A stretch of 6,769 nt of DNA, taken from the NCBI GenBank assembly GCA_003243865.1, contig QHBQ01000350.1, forward strand, positions 1 through 6,769, given 5' to 3'. The DNA comes from Candidatus Chloroheliales bacterium. GTDB lineage: Bacteria; Chloroflexota; Chloroflexia; QHBQ01. Shown here piece after piece: positions 1 through 6,409 of this stretch; position 1 is the stretch's first letter, and each line of letters begins with the position of its first letter. The position numbers and the translations under genes were made by a program. The notes beneath the pieces were generated by a model. It did no database searches and was not told the origin of the DNA. It was given only the letters and a program-made list of their open reading frames with translations.

Positions 1-1007
1 AGTTGGTGGGGTGGCAGTTGCAGTGTGCCGCGCGTCAGCAATGACTCGGCGGTCATATACTTGAGCGCGTCATCGCTCGATTGGAAGTCGGGAACGGCGA
101 AGAGCAACCCAACCGCGAGGGTGAGCAGGAACAACCAGCGGGCCGCGTGCTGCGGCTGGCCCGCGCCGAGCAGCGGCACGAGCAGGCGTATTAGCAGCAA
201 AGCGAGCGCGATTGCGCCAGCGTAGGCGGCGAAGGTGGGCAGGTCGTTGTGCAGCAAGAAGGCGAGGCCGACCGCCAGCCCGCCACTGAGCAGCAGGCCC
301 GCCAGGATCAGCCAGCGTTGCCGCGCCAGCGGAAAGAAGCTATAGCTGAGTAGCACGATGGCGACGAGGTAGAGGATGTAGCGCCAGTCGGGGTCAGCGG
401 GCGCGGGTTGGGTGGGGGTGATGAGCAGCGGGCTGGCAATCATCGCCTGCGGCCAAATAAGTATCGGGGTCAGCTGATTAGGCACATTAAACAGGATGTC
501 GAGCCGTCCCTGCTTCAGAGCATCAGGCTCAACCCGCCAGCTGAACCACTGCGCCGGTTCAAGCAGGATAACCGGAGGATACACCATACCATTGATGGTG
601 ACGGTGAGCGGCAGTTGCCCCCTCACCGCCTCCTTGCGGTCAGCACCGCTAGCGTGGAGGCTAACCGTAAGCGGGTAGCTAGCGCTGATGCCGGTGACGC
701 TGATCGCGCTGCCGTCGCGCAACCAGCGAAAGCTACGCGGCTGGGCCAGGTCGGTACGGATGGTGCGATCGCTGGCGTTGCGCACGAACGGCGTGTCGCG
801 GTAGCCGATGTCCAGCCGGTAGCCGGGCGGCGGGTAGGCAGACACCCCCAGCGTGACCGCCAGCGCTGCCAGCGCTGCGATGACCAGCCAGTGGTAGGGA
901 CGGATCAACCAGCCGAAGCTACGCCCGACGCGACGTGCAGCAAAAAGCCTCGCCCCAGCGGGGAGAGGTTTGGTGAGGGAAGAATCTTGCCTGGAATCAA
1001 TGCTCAT
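1..1007 (-). CDS. Partial (N-terminal 335 aa) multi-pass membrane protein, GT-C/GT39 glycosyltransferase-like
   Basis: The frame is open from the ATG at 1007 to the left edge of the window, so the C-terminus is missing. Residues about 40-57 form a first membrane segment. Residues about 58-205 form an extracytoplasmic, beta-rich region containing an 'FRW' and evenly spaced polar strands. Four more hydrophobic segments follow at about 210-225, 232-252, 258-280 and 290-306. Just after the last one comes an acidic pair in 'SSDDALKYMTAESLL' (D312, D313). An acidic motif in a loop followed by Y...A..LL..G is typical of GT-C enzymes that use polyprenyl-phosphate sugars. The N-terminal beta domain plus membrane bundle resembles large Chloroflexota membrane proteins annotated as glycosyltransferase family 39-like. 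An in-frame ATG at 1022 would add five residues, and neither start has a convincing ribosome site. The reading frame is secure. The enzymatic role is inference, because the catalytic body lies outside the window. Confidence 0.75.
   Translation of the reverse strand, partial: MSIDSRQDSSLTKPLPAGARLFAARRVGRSFGWLIRPYHWLVIAALAALAVTLGVSAYPPPGYRLDIGYRDTPFVRNASDRTIRTDLAQPRSFRWLRDGSAISVTGISASYPLTVSLHASGADRKEAVRGQLPLTVTINGMVYPPVILLEPAQWFSWRVEPDALKQGRLDILFNVPNQLTPILIWPQAMIASPLLITPTQPAPADPDWRYILYLVAIVLLSYSFFPLARQRWLILAGLLLSGGLAVGLAFLLHNDLPTFAAYAGAIALALLLIRLLVPLLGAGQPQHAARWLFLLTLAVGLLFAVPDFQSSDDALKYMTAESLLTRGTLQLPPHQ
947..984. repeat. Dispersed 'CTCTCCCC-GGGGCGAG' hairpin-type repeat inside the membrane-protein N-terminus
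   Basis: On the minus strand this reads as a CCCTCACC stretch followed by CTCTCCCCGCTGGGGCGAG, an imperfect palindrome. It resembles a dispersed intergenic repeat that I know from Chloroflexota and cyanobacterial genomes, written roughly 'CCTCTCCC..GGGAGAGG'. Here it is translated as residues about 9-21 of the membrane protein, before the first membrane segment. Family membership is from memory and was not checked. Confidence 0.4.
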
Positions 1008-1165
1008 CGTAAGTGGCCCCATCCCCTATTCTACCTTCCAAATTGGGCCAGGGCGAACAACGGTTCGCCCCTACAGAAATATGGCGTCACCTCGGCTAAT
1101 TGGCACGCCTTCTACCTTCTAGCTTTGCTACTCTCGCCAGTTCCCCTCTCCACCGCGCCTGCATA
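1008..1165. other. Intergenic spacer between purA and the membrane protein, with heptad motifs
   Basis: This 158-bp gap holds no gene. It contains two patches of a degenerate seven-base repeat on the plus strand: TATTCTA-CCTTCCA at 1027-1040 and CCTTCTA-CCTTCTA at 1108-1121. They share the 10-mer TTCTACCTTC and flank the hairpin repeat at 1051-1070. No clear promoter was found for the downstream membrane-protein gene, so cotranscription with purA is possible. Confidence 0.5.
1051..1070. repeat. REP-like hairpin GGGCGAAC-N4-GTTCGCCC
   Basis: A perfect 8-bp inverted repeat, GGGCGAAC and GTTCGCCC, encloses the loop AACG and is followed by CTACA. It lies just downstream of the purA stop on the minus strand and could fold in the transcript, but no T-run follows, so intrinsic termination is doubtful. 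A related sequence occurs at 2541-2564 with the same TGTAGGGGCG end in the opposite plus-strand orientation. This argues for a dispersed repeat rather than a gene-specific terminator. Confidence 0.55.
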
Positions 1166-2491
<1,326 letters not shown>

Positions 2492-2496
2492 GGAAG

Positions 2497-2501
2497 CTCC
2501 T
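2497..2501 (-). promoter_or_regulatory. Shine-Dalgarno site of purA
   Basis: AGGAG (minus strand) sits five bases before the ATG at 2491. It supports this start over the open upstream ATG at 2668. Confidence 0.75.
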
Positions 2502-2503
2502 GA

Positions 2504-2538
2504 AGATTGCTGATTTAAGATTGTAGATTGTAGGTTAT
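2504..2538. repeat. Five in-phase heptad repeats in the purA leader
   Basis: The plus strand reads AGATTGC, TGATTTA, AGATTGT, AGATTGT, AGGTTAT without a gap. Two units are identical and the others are degenerate. This is a short tandemly repeated repetitive (STRR) type array of period 7, lying between the purA promoter and its ribosome site, so it would be transcribed as part of the leader. Confidence 0.6.
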
Positions 2539-2540
2539 GA

Positions 2541-2564
2541 TGTAGGGGCGGGTTGCATTCGCCT
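2541..2564. repeat. Second REP-like copy (TGTAGGGGCG...CGCCTT)
   Basis: TGTAGGGGCGGGTTGCATTCGCC resembles, in reverse orientation, the hairpin element at 1051-1070. The shared part is the TGTAGGGGCG end followed by an imperfect inverted repeat (GGCG and CGCC arms). It lies in the purA leader directly next to the heptads. Confidence 0.45.
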
Positions 2565-2587
2565 TGCCGAACTGCTGTACAAGGCAT

Positions 2588-2616
2588 ATTATAACACAAA
2601 CTCGCCGCGATGGCAG
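2588..2616 (-). promoter_or_regulatory. Sigma-70-type promoter of purA (CTGCCA-17-TATAAT, extended -10)
   Basis: On the minus strand a perfect TATAAT at 2593-2588 is preceded by TGT, giving an extended -10. It is spaced 17 bases from CTGCCA at 2616-2611, which matches four of six bases of the -35 consensus. Transcription would start near 2581. Confidence 0.65.
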
Positions 2617-2627
2617 TGAACCATCGC
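2607..2627. promoter_or_regulatory. Inverted repeat GCGATGG-N7-CCATCGC over the purA -35 region
   Basis: A perfect 7-bp inverted repeat with a 7-base spacer overlaps the purA -35 element. A third copy of the half-site, CCATCGC, lies at 2646-2652. Position and symmetry suggest a repressor site. The regulator is unknown, and the repeat could be fortuitous. Confidence 0.35.
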
Positions 2628-2666
2628 CGGTTCGTGGAAGAATAGCCATCGCTGGTATACCTCGTC

Positions 2667-2759
2667 ACCTTACTCGAAGGTAATATCGAGTTCGGTCAAC
2701 TGCTGTCATCTTGGATGAACACCGAACCTTACCAAAACCTTACCGAACTTTGGTGGTAA
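2667..2759. repeat. Cluster of ACCTTAC motifs and the palindrome ACTCGA-N8-TCGAGT
   Basis: ACCTTAC occurs at 2667-2673, 2727-2733 and 2738-2744. The last two are part of AACCTTACC repeated exactly 11 bases apart (2725-2733 and 2736-2744). Inverted relatives are AAGGTAA at 2677-2683 and GGTGGTAA at 2752-2759. A perfect 6-bp inverted repeat, ACTCGA-N8-TCGAGT, spans 2672-2691. The cluster lies between the two divergent promoters and could be a binding region for a regulator of either gene. Confidence 0.35.
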
Positions 2760-2804
2760 ATATAGCAATGGGGCAATTGGTCGAAAATTCGCCTGCTTTG
2801 GGTA

Positions 2805-2833
2805 TTGCAAAATCGTCAAACTTGTGATATGAT
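2805..2833 (+). promoter_or_regulatory. Promoter of the TPR gene (TTGCAA-17-TATGAT, extended -10)
   Basis: TTGCAA at 2805-2810 is followed after exactly 17 bases by TATGAT at 2828-2833, with TGA directly before it (extended -10). The start of transcription would be near 2840, giving a leader of about 120 nt to the ATG at 2961. Confidence 0.6.
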
Positions 2834-2960
2834 AGCGATGCGCCTGCAGGGATAGAAGATTGACCTAACGATAGTCCGATGTTTTATCTCGTCCGCGCCC
2901 GTTCCAGCCAGCAACTACAATCGTTTTATTCAGGTTTATCAGAGATAAAGGAGGAGCCAA

Positions 2961-4343
2961 ATGCCGAAATACAATGTTCGCCAGGAGACCGACATCTGGG
3001 GAAACGACAAAACAGTGATCAGGCAAAGCCCTACGGCCTCCGATGTAGGCGGGGCAATCGGCACGGGCCTTGCCCTGGCGGTTGCCGCCCGCCGCAACTC
3101 GCAGATGAAGGCAGTTGCCGACGCTATGGATACTGCGCAGAAGCAGTTGGAGAATGGCAACTATGAAGCGGCAATCGCTACGTGCAATACGCTCATCGCC
3201 AACAAGGACAGAGAGGCGCAAACCGTCGGCCATATGTTCAAGGCGCGAGGGCTGTATGGCCTGGGACGTTACGACCAGGCCATTCCAGAGTACACGGCAG
3301 CTATCTCGATGGCTAACGCGCTAAATCAGGCCGAGGCGGTTGTGCTTGCCTTCCTTGAGCGTGGTATTTGCAATTATTACAATAACGACCTGTCCGCTTC
3401 GATGCGCGATATCACTAGCTACATTCAAGCCCAGCCCAACGACGATAATGGATACTTCTGGCAAGGGCGGGCATTGGCGAAGTTGGGCGACCTCGACCAG
3501 GCACTCACTAACCTCAGCAAGGCGGTCAGCATCAATCCGGGTGACGCTGCCAACTACCGCGAACGCGCCATTATATACACCCGCCGCAATGAGACCGACA
3601 AAGCGATTGACGACCTCACGCGGGCGATTACCCTGAACCCCAACGATGCTGATTGCTACCAAGGTCGCGCTGAACTCTACGAGAGCAAGAATGACCATGC
3701 GCGGGCGATTGCCGACCACTCCCGTGCGATTGAGCTTGCCCCCGACAACATGGAGAGCTACAAACGCCGTGCCGCCCTCTATCAGCAAACCGGTGATACT
3801 GCACGAAGCGCCGCCGACCTAGCGACGGTTACAAGGGAAGAACCGCTGCTGCAAACCTACCGCCAGTATCTTCAGGCTGCTAATGCAGCATACGACCAGG
3901 GCATCAGGGGAGCCTATACGGAAGCAGATACGCTGGCCCAGCCAAACTGGGGTGTCGCCGCTGTGAAGGTTATCGTAACTATCGGCGCTGCTGTGCTTGC
4001 CCTCAGCATTTGTAACAGTCCATCCGTCTCTTATCAGGGAATCGGACTCGCCGCCGCTATAAACTTGATAATCTGGGTTGTCCTCGTCCTGACGGTCTTG
4101 GGGGTTCTACTTGGCACACGTTCCCAAGCGATCAATAAAGTCAAAGCCTCTACGGCATACCTCCAGATGACAACCGCGAATGAGCCACGTTTGCCTGGCT
4201 TCGCCGAGTTCTTCAGCCAATACCTACAGGCAAGGAACGCATCGCGCTTGCAAGACCTGCCCAAGACGACACGCACCTTCTTCGAGACCGGCCCAGGCAA
4301 CAGAGCCGTGCAGGCATATATCGCTGGTAGCAGACCAGCGTAG
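2961..4343 (+). CDS. TPR-repeat protein with two C-terminal membrane segments
   Basis: The 460-residue product has a short N-terminal part with a small Gly/Ala-rich hydrophobic stretch at 29-43, and no clear signal peptide. About seven tetratricopeptide repeats follow at roughly 55-83, 89-118, 127-157, 163-194, 197-228, 231-262 and 265-291. The clearest ones carry the pattern 'Y..RA..Y......A..D...AI.LNP'. Two hydrophobic helices, about 331-350 and 361-384, are joined by a short loop and precede a C-terminal tail of about 75 residues that I do not recognise. TPR arrays bind other proteins. Here the array and the tail would both face the cytoplasm if the two helices form a hairpin in the inner membrane, which is inference. 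The start is well supported by AAAGGAGG at 2947-2954, six bases upstream. It is a single gene, divergent from purA and convergent with the toxin-antitoxin-like cluster. Nothing in the sequence identifies its partner. Confidence 0.9.
   Translation: MPKYNVRQETDIWGNDKTVIRQSPTASDVGGAIGTGLALAVAARRNSQMKAVADAMDTAQKQLENGNYEAAIATCNTLIANKDREAQTVGHMFKARGLYGLGRYDQAIPEYTAAISMANALNQAEAVVLAFLERGICNYYNNDLSASMRDITSYIQAQPNDDNGYFWQGRALAKLGDLDQALTNLSKAVSINPGDAANYRERAIIYTRRNETDKAIDDLTRAITLNPNDADCYQGRAELYESKNDHARAIADHSRAIELAPDNMESYKRRAALYQQTGDTARSAADLATVTREEPLLQTYRQYLQAANAAYDQGIRGAYTEADTLAQPNWGVAAVKVIVTIGAAVLALSICNSPSVSYQGIGLAAAINLIIWVVLVLTVLGVLLGTRSQAINKVKASTAYLQMTTANEPRLPGFAEFFSQYLQARNASRLQDLPKTTRTFFETGPGNRAVQAYIAGSRPA
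4322..4340. other. Perfect hairpin at the very end of the TPR coding region
   Basis: CGCTGGT and ACCAGCG form a perfect 7-bp stem around AGCAG, and the arm ends immediately before the TAG stop. No T-run follows. It may shield the 3' end of the message, or it may simply reflect codon choice. Confidence 0.4.
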
Positions 4344-4388
4344 CCGCGAGGCAAGCACGCGCATACTCGTTGCTTTCGCTAAAGAATG

Positions 4389-4413
4389 GGGCGCACTTTC
4401 ACTCGGTGCGCCC
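4389..4413. terminator. Probable bidirectional terminator between convergent genes
   Basis: GGGCGCAC and GTGCGCCC form a perfect 8-bp GC-rich stem with a 9-base loop. It is followed by a pyrimidine-rich TCATCCTTCTCC on the plus strand and by CATTCTTT on the minus strand. It lies 46 bases after the TPR stop and 13 bases after the stop of the AT-hook remnant. The T-tracts are weak, so it may not be very efficient. Confidence 0.55.
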
Positions 4414-4425
4414 TCATCCTTCTCC

Positions 4426-4566
4426 CTAAATCCGCTGCAACTCCCCCAGCGGCATCGTCTCCTCCAGCGGCAGGTGCCCGTTGCCGTTCGGTGAGTGGCC
4501 GTTCGCCCCATTCTTCGTTGGTCGCCCGCGCTTCTTGCCATTGGCAATGAATAGCAGGGGCGAACC
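4426..4566 (-). pseudogene. Detached 3' end of an AT-hook gene (46 codons, no start)
   Basis: Directly after the TAA of the second zinc-finger gene, the same frame continues as GSPLLFIANGKKRGRPTKNG and on to ...PLGELQRI, followed by TAG at 4428-4426. From ANGKKRGRP onward it matches the C-terminus of the AT-hook protein at the right end of the window, with five differences over 38 residues. It contains one AT-hook core (KKRGRP) but no start codon before a late internal Met and no ribosome site. It is therefore a gene fragment, unless it is reached by stop-codon readthrough. The clean 'ELQRI' stop just ahead of the hairpin at 4389-4413 looks like the natural end of the ancestral AT-hook gene. 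The preceding GSPLL codons belong to the zinc-finger gene's trailer, which recurs after the first zinc-finger gene. Confidence 0.75.
4432..4545. repeat. 114-bp direct repeat, distal copy (AT-hook gene 3' end)
   Basis: Aligns without gaps to 6464-6577 in the same orientation, with 10 mismatches in 114 positions (about 91% identity by my count). Homology stops abruptly on both sides. The two copies flank the four-gene cassette and are 2,032 bp apart. Confidence 0.85.
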
Positions 4567-4637
4567 TTACTTGCCCGCCTCCACCAGTTCCTTGCCAGGC
4601 TGCACCTCTGCACCCTGAGCGAACTCGTACAGCGGCG
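4553..4637. repeat. 85-bp near-identical patch at the 3' end of zinc-finger gene A
   Basis: Matches 5478-5562 with five mismatches (about 94%), covering the last ~23 codons (LYEFAQ to VEAGK), the TAA stop and the GSPLL trailer. The rest of the two zinc-finger genes is far more diverged. Confidence 0.75.
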
Positions 4638-5142
4638 CAGTACCGATTGGGGCGGTATCAGAGTCGAGCAGGCGGTCAAGTTGGCGCAAGGTTTGCTCTT
4701 CGCACAGGATGTCGGCGCAGATGTTGCAGACCAGTTGCGGCACATTGTTGACCACCACCAACTGCCCATTGCGGCTGCGGTGATATACCGTTGTCTCCTG
4801 CTCATAGACACCGGGATGGCCGGGGAAGCGGCATTTGAATGGAGGCAGATCGGCCATGTTCACCGTGCCGTAGCCGTTGGCAATCAGCTTCTCGCGCAGA
4901 CGTTCAGGGAACGCCTGGGCGCAATCGTACAACGGCACACTGCCTGCTGGCTCTGAACCATCCTGCAAAATACACTCTAGTTGCTCTACTGTGTTGTAAG
5001 TAAAGCCAGCCGCCCCGCAGAAGTCGCACACCAGTGCTGGAACGTGATTAAATACCACCACCGCTTTTCCTCCGGGGCGCACCGCGTGAACAATCAACTC
5101 AGTGCGCTGTTTACCGGGGCATCCTTGCTTATAGCAGTTCAT
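4567..5142 (-). CDS. Two-domain YgiT/MqsA-type zinc-finger protein, copy A (putative antitoxin)
   Basis: The 191-residue protein contains two tandem copies of the YgiT-type zinc-finger fold, the metal-binding half of MqsA-family antitoxins. Finger 1 has Cys3-X4-Cys8-Pro-Gly and Cys39-X2-Cys42 around 'VVVFNHVPALVC', ending with GSVPLYD at 67-73. Finger 2 has Cys104-X4-His109 and Cys139-X2-Cys142 around 'VVVNNVPQLVC', ending with GTAPLYE at 167-173. The second ligand of finger 2 is therefore His instead of Cys. No C-terminal helix-turn-helix like that of E. coli MqsA is present. I chose the ATG at 5142 because it aligns with copy B and has AGAGAGG nine bases upstream. The alternative ATG at 5151 (three extra residues) overlaps the stop of the preceding DUF4258 gene as ATGA but touches the ribosome site. 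The pairing with DUF4258 suggests an antitoxin role, which is inference. Confidence 0.88.
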   Translation of the reverse strand: MNCYKQGCPGKQRTELIVHAVRPGGKAVVVFNHVPALVCDFCGAAGFTYNTVEQLECILQDGSEPAGSVPLYDCAQAFPERLREKLIANGYGTVNMADLPPFKCRFPGHPGVYEQETTVYHRSRNGQLVVVNNVPQLVCNICADILCEEQTLRQLDRLLDSDTAPIGTAPLYEFAQGAEVQPGKELVEAGK

Positions 5143-5147
5143 CTTAG

Positions 5148-5459
5148 TCATCCTCTCTGTTTTGGCGTAATCCAGCGTGGCGGCACAGGTTCATAAACGG
5201 TGACTAGCCAGAGCGTCCCTGCTGTTGTGCAAACCACATGAATATAGCGGCCTTGTTGGGTAACGCCAACAATCAGGCAGCATGGCCCCCACACGTAGCC
5301 GGGATAAAGCTCGAGTATCTCTGCATTAGCCAGCGCCTGACGCACCTCGGCGGCGGAGATAAATCGCTCCTTCATTGCTGCATCAGCATGAGGAGTTGGC
5401 ACAAAGTTGCCCACTGCCCCACGCCGCCGAATTCGAGATATTATCTCTTCCTCGTCCAT
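5148..5459 (-). CDS. DUF4258 protein, copy A (putative RelE-like toxin)
   Basis: A 103-residue protein that fits the DUF4258 pattern: His24 followed by AAMKERFIS, RQALANAEILELYP, GPCCL, a GR.IHVV strand and the C-terminal LVTVYEPVPPRW. DUF4258 proteins are small, basic and commonly paired with YgiT zinc-finger or other antitoxins. They are thought to share the RelE/ParE-like fold, so an mRNA-interferase role is plausible but not shown by sequence. The N-terminal IRRRGA..NFVPT segment is nearly identical to copy B, and overall identity to copy B is about 57% by my count. The start at 5459 (MDEEE) has a GAGG just upstream and lies 32 bp after the previous zinc-finger gene. No separate promoter was seen, so it is probably transcribed from the upstream module. 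The TGA at 5148 is five bases from the next start. Confidence 0.88.
   Translation of the reverse strand: MDEEEIISRIRRRGAVGNFVPTPHADAAMKERFISAAEVRQALANAEILELYPGYVWGPCCLIVGVTQQGRYIHVVCTTAGTLWLVTVYEPVPPRWITPKQRG
5152..5158 (-). promoter_or_regulatory. Shine-Dalgarno site of zinc-finger gene A
   Basis: AGAGAGG lies nine bases before the ATG at 5142, inside the end of the DUF4258 gene. The same heptamer precedes copy B by eight bases (6073-6079). The conserved spacing argues for 5142 rather than 5151 as the start, and for translational coupling to the upstream gene. Confidence 0.6.
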
Positions 5460-5477
5460 CCATCCTCGTCAGTAATG

Positions 5478-5562
5478 AGCAGCGGCGAACCTTACTTGCC
5501 CGCCTCCACCAGTTCCTTGCCAGGCTGCGCCTCTGCTACCTGGGCGAACTCGTACAGCGGCG
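5478..5562. repeat. 85-bp near-identical patch at the 3' end of zinc-finger gene B
   Basis: Partner of 4553-4637 at an offset of 925 bp. It includes the identical QPGKELVEAGK end, the TAA and the GSPLL trailer. Confidence 0.75.
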
Positions 5563-6064
5563 ATGTACTAATTGGTGCAATGTCTGAGTCTGGCAGCGCA
5601 TCCAAAACGTACAAGGTTCTGGTATCGAGCAGGGTATCAGCACAGAAGTCGCATGACAACTGGGGAACGTTATTGATCACCACTGTTTGACCGTCGCGGC
5701 GCGACTTTAGGTGCGCCCTTAGCTTCTCTTCATAATACCCTGGACACCAGCTGAACCGGCATTTAATCTTCGGCATCTCGCTATTATTGGCCTGACCGTT
5801 GGTGCGGCTCTGCCGTGCGTTCGCCTGCTTCGCGCTCCAGAGTGGGTACTCGTACAAGGGTACGGTGCCAATCGGCTTCACCTGCGGATCGTCAAAGCAG
5901 TCCAACCGCTGGCTGGTGTCTGCGGTGAAGAAGGTATCCCCACAGATGTTACATACCATTGCTGGTACGTGGTCAATAACCATTACCTGGCTTGGGCTAC
6001 GGTTGGCGCGGGTAATCAGCTTCTCCTCGTATCGGCCAGGGCAGTCCTTAAAGTTGCATTTCAT
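5492..6064 (-). CDS. Two-domain YgiT/MqsA-type zinc-finger protein, copy B (putative antitoxin)
   Basis: The 190-residue protein has the same plan as copy A with both fingers complete. Finger 1 is Cys3-X4-Cys8-Pro-Gly and Cys38-X2-Cys41 after VMVIDHVPAMV, ending in GTVPLYEY at 66-73. A polar Gln/Asn/Arg-rich linker covers about 77-96. Finger 2 is Cys102-X4-Cys107-Pro-Gly and Cys138-X2-Cys141 after VVINNVPQLS, ending in STSPLYEF at 166-173. Met97 just before finger 2 (MPKIKCRF) looks like a former start codon, as if two single-finger genes had fused. The start at 6064 is chosen because it gives the family's MKC..KDCPG beginning and has AGAGAGG eight bases upstream. An upstream ATG at 6115 in the same frame only reads through the end of the DUF4258 gene. 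The stop of that gene is one base away, so the pair is translationally coupled. A role as antitoxin and autoregulator is inferred. Confidence 0.88.
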   Translation of the reverse strand: MKCNFKDCPGRYEEKLITRANRSPSQVMVIDHVPAMVCNICGDTFFTADTSQRLDCFDDPQVKPIGTVPLYEYPLWSAKQANARQSRTNGQANNSEMPKIKCRFSWCPGYYEEKLRAHLKSRRDGQTVVINNVPQLSCDFCADTLLDTRTLYVLDALPDSDIAPISTSPLYEFAQVAEAQPGKELVEAGK

Positions 6065-6065
6065 C

Positions 6066-6383
6066 TTACTTACCTCTCTGTGTAGGTGTGGCCCAGCGTG
6101 GCGGCTTGGGTTCATAAACCGTAATTATCTCCAACGTAGATTTTACGCTTGTGCAAACCATGTGTAGTGGCCGATCATTCGCAGCTACTCCGTAGACCAA
6201 GCAGCAGGGTCCCCGCCGCGCATCGAAATAATCTTCCAGCATTTGGCAGGTTGCCAGAGCTTGCCTCATCTCAATGAAAGAGATACTCTCATCATCCATC
6301 TCATCGCGTGCGTGGGCTGTAGGCACAAAGTTGCCTGCTGCCCCACGTCTACGTATCCGCGCTATGATCGCTTGCTCGTCCAT
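6066..6383 (-). CDS. DUF4258 protein, copy B (putative RelE-like toxin)
   Basis: A 105-residue protein with the same landmarks as copy A: IRRRGAAGNFVPT, His24, RQALA, GPCCL at 58-62, LHMVC and the terminal ITVYEPKPPRW. The ERxIS motif of copy A (Arg32) reads ESIS here, so a basic residue common in the family is lost. Whether that matters for activity is unknown. The start at 6383 is preceded by GAGAGG four bases upstream, a short spacing, and the same GAGGATGGATGGACGAG context is conserved in copy A. It is the first gene of the four-gene cluster and begins 26 bp after the AT-hook stop, directly behind a TATAAT promoter. TAA at 6066 is one base from the start of zinc-finger gene B. Confidence 0.88.
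   Translation of the reverse strand: MDEQAIIARIRRRGAAGNFVPTAHARDEMDDESISFIEMRQALATCQMLEDYFDARRGPCCLVYGVAANDRPLHMVCTSVKSTLEIITVYEPKPPRWATPTQRGK
6073..6079 (-). promoter_or_regulatory. Shine-Dalgarno site of zinc-finger gene B
   Basis: AGAGAGG, eight bases before the ATG at 6064, sits within the last codons of the DUF4258 gene. It decides the start against the upstream in-frame ATG at 6115. Confidence 0.65.
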
Positions 6384-6409
6384 CCATCCTCTCGGACAAC
6401 TTCGCTACC

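Larger units (their letters stand above)
2492..2960. other. 469-bp divergent intergenic region between purA and the TPR gene
   Basis: I see no gene here. The region holds the purA ribosome site, leader heptads, a REP-like copy, the purA promoter with an overlapping inverted repeat, a palindrome, a cluster of ACCTTAC motifs and the TPR-gene promoter. It is AT-richer than the flanking coding DNA, especially at 2740-2840. Short open frames here, such as the 5' extension of purA, have no support. Confidence 0.7.

Noticed and set aside
2492..2668. 59-codon N-terminal extension of purA to an ATG at 2668
   Set aside because: The extension reads through heptads, the REP-like repeat and the promoter. 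The canonical start with AGGAG is at 2491.
2865..3233. 122-aa minus-strand open frame at the start of the TPR gene
   Set aside because: It overlaps the TPR promoter leader and coding start, has no ribosome site and shows no domain pattern.
4224..4811. 195-aa minus-strand open frame
   Set aside because: It is out of frame with the zinc-finger gene and the AT-hook remnant, crosses the terminator and runs antisense into the TPR gene. Its composition is that of a shifted frame.
5238..5690. 150-aa plus-strand open frame
   Set aside because: It is antisense across two well-supported genes, with no conserved motif.
6065..6115. 17-codon N-terminal extension of zinc-finger gene B
   Set aside because: It overlaps the DUF4258 3' end. 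The family-typical MKC start at 6064 has a well-placed ribosome site.
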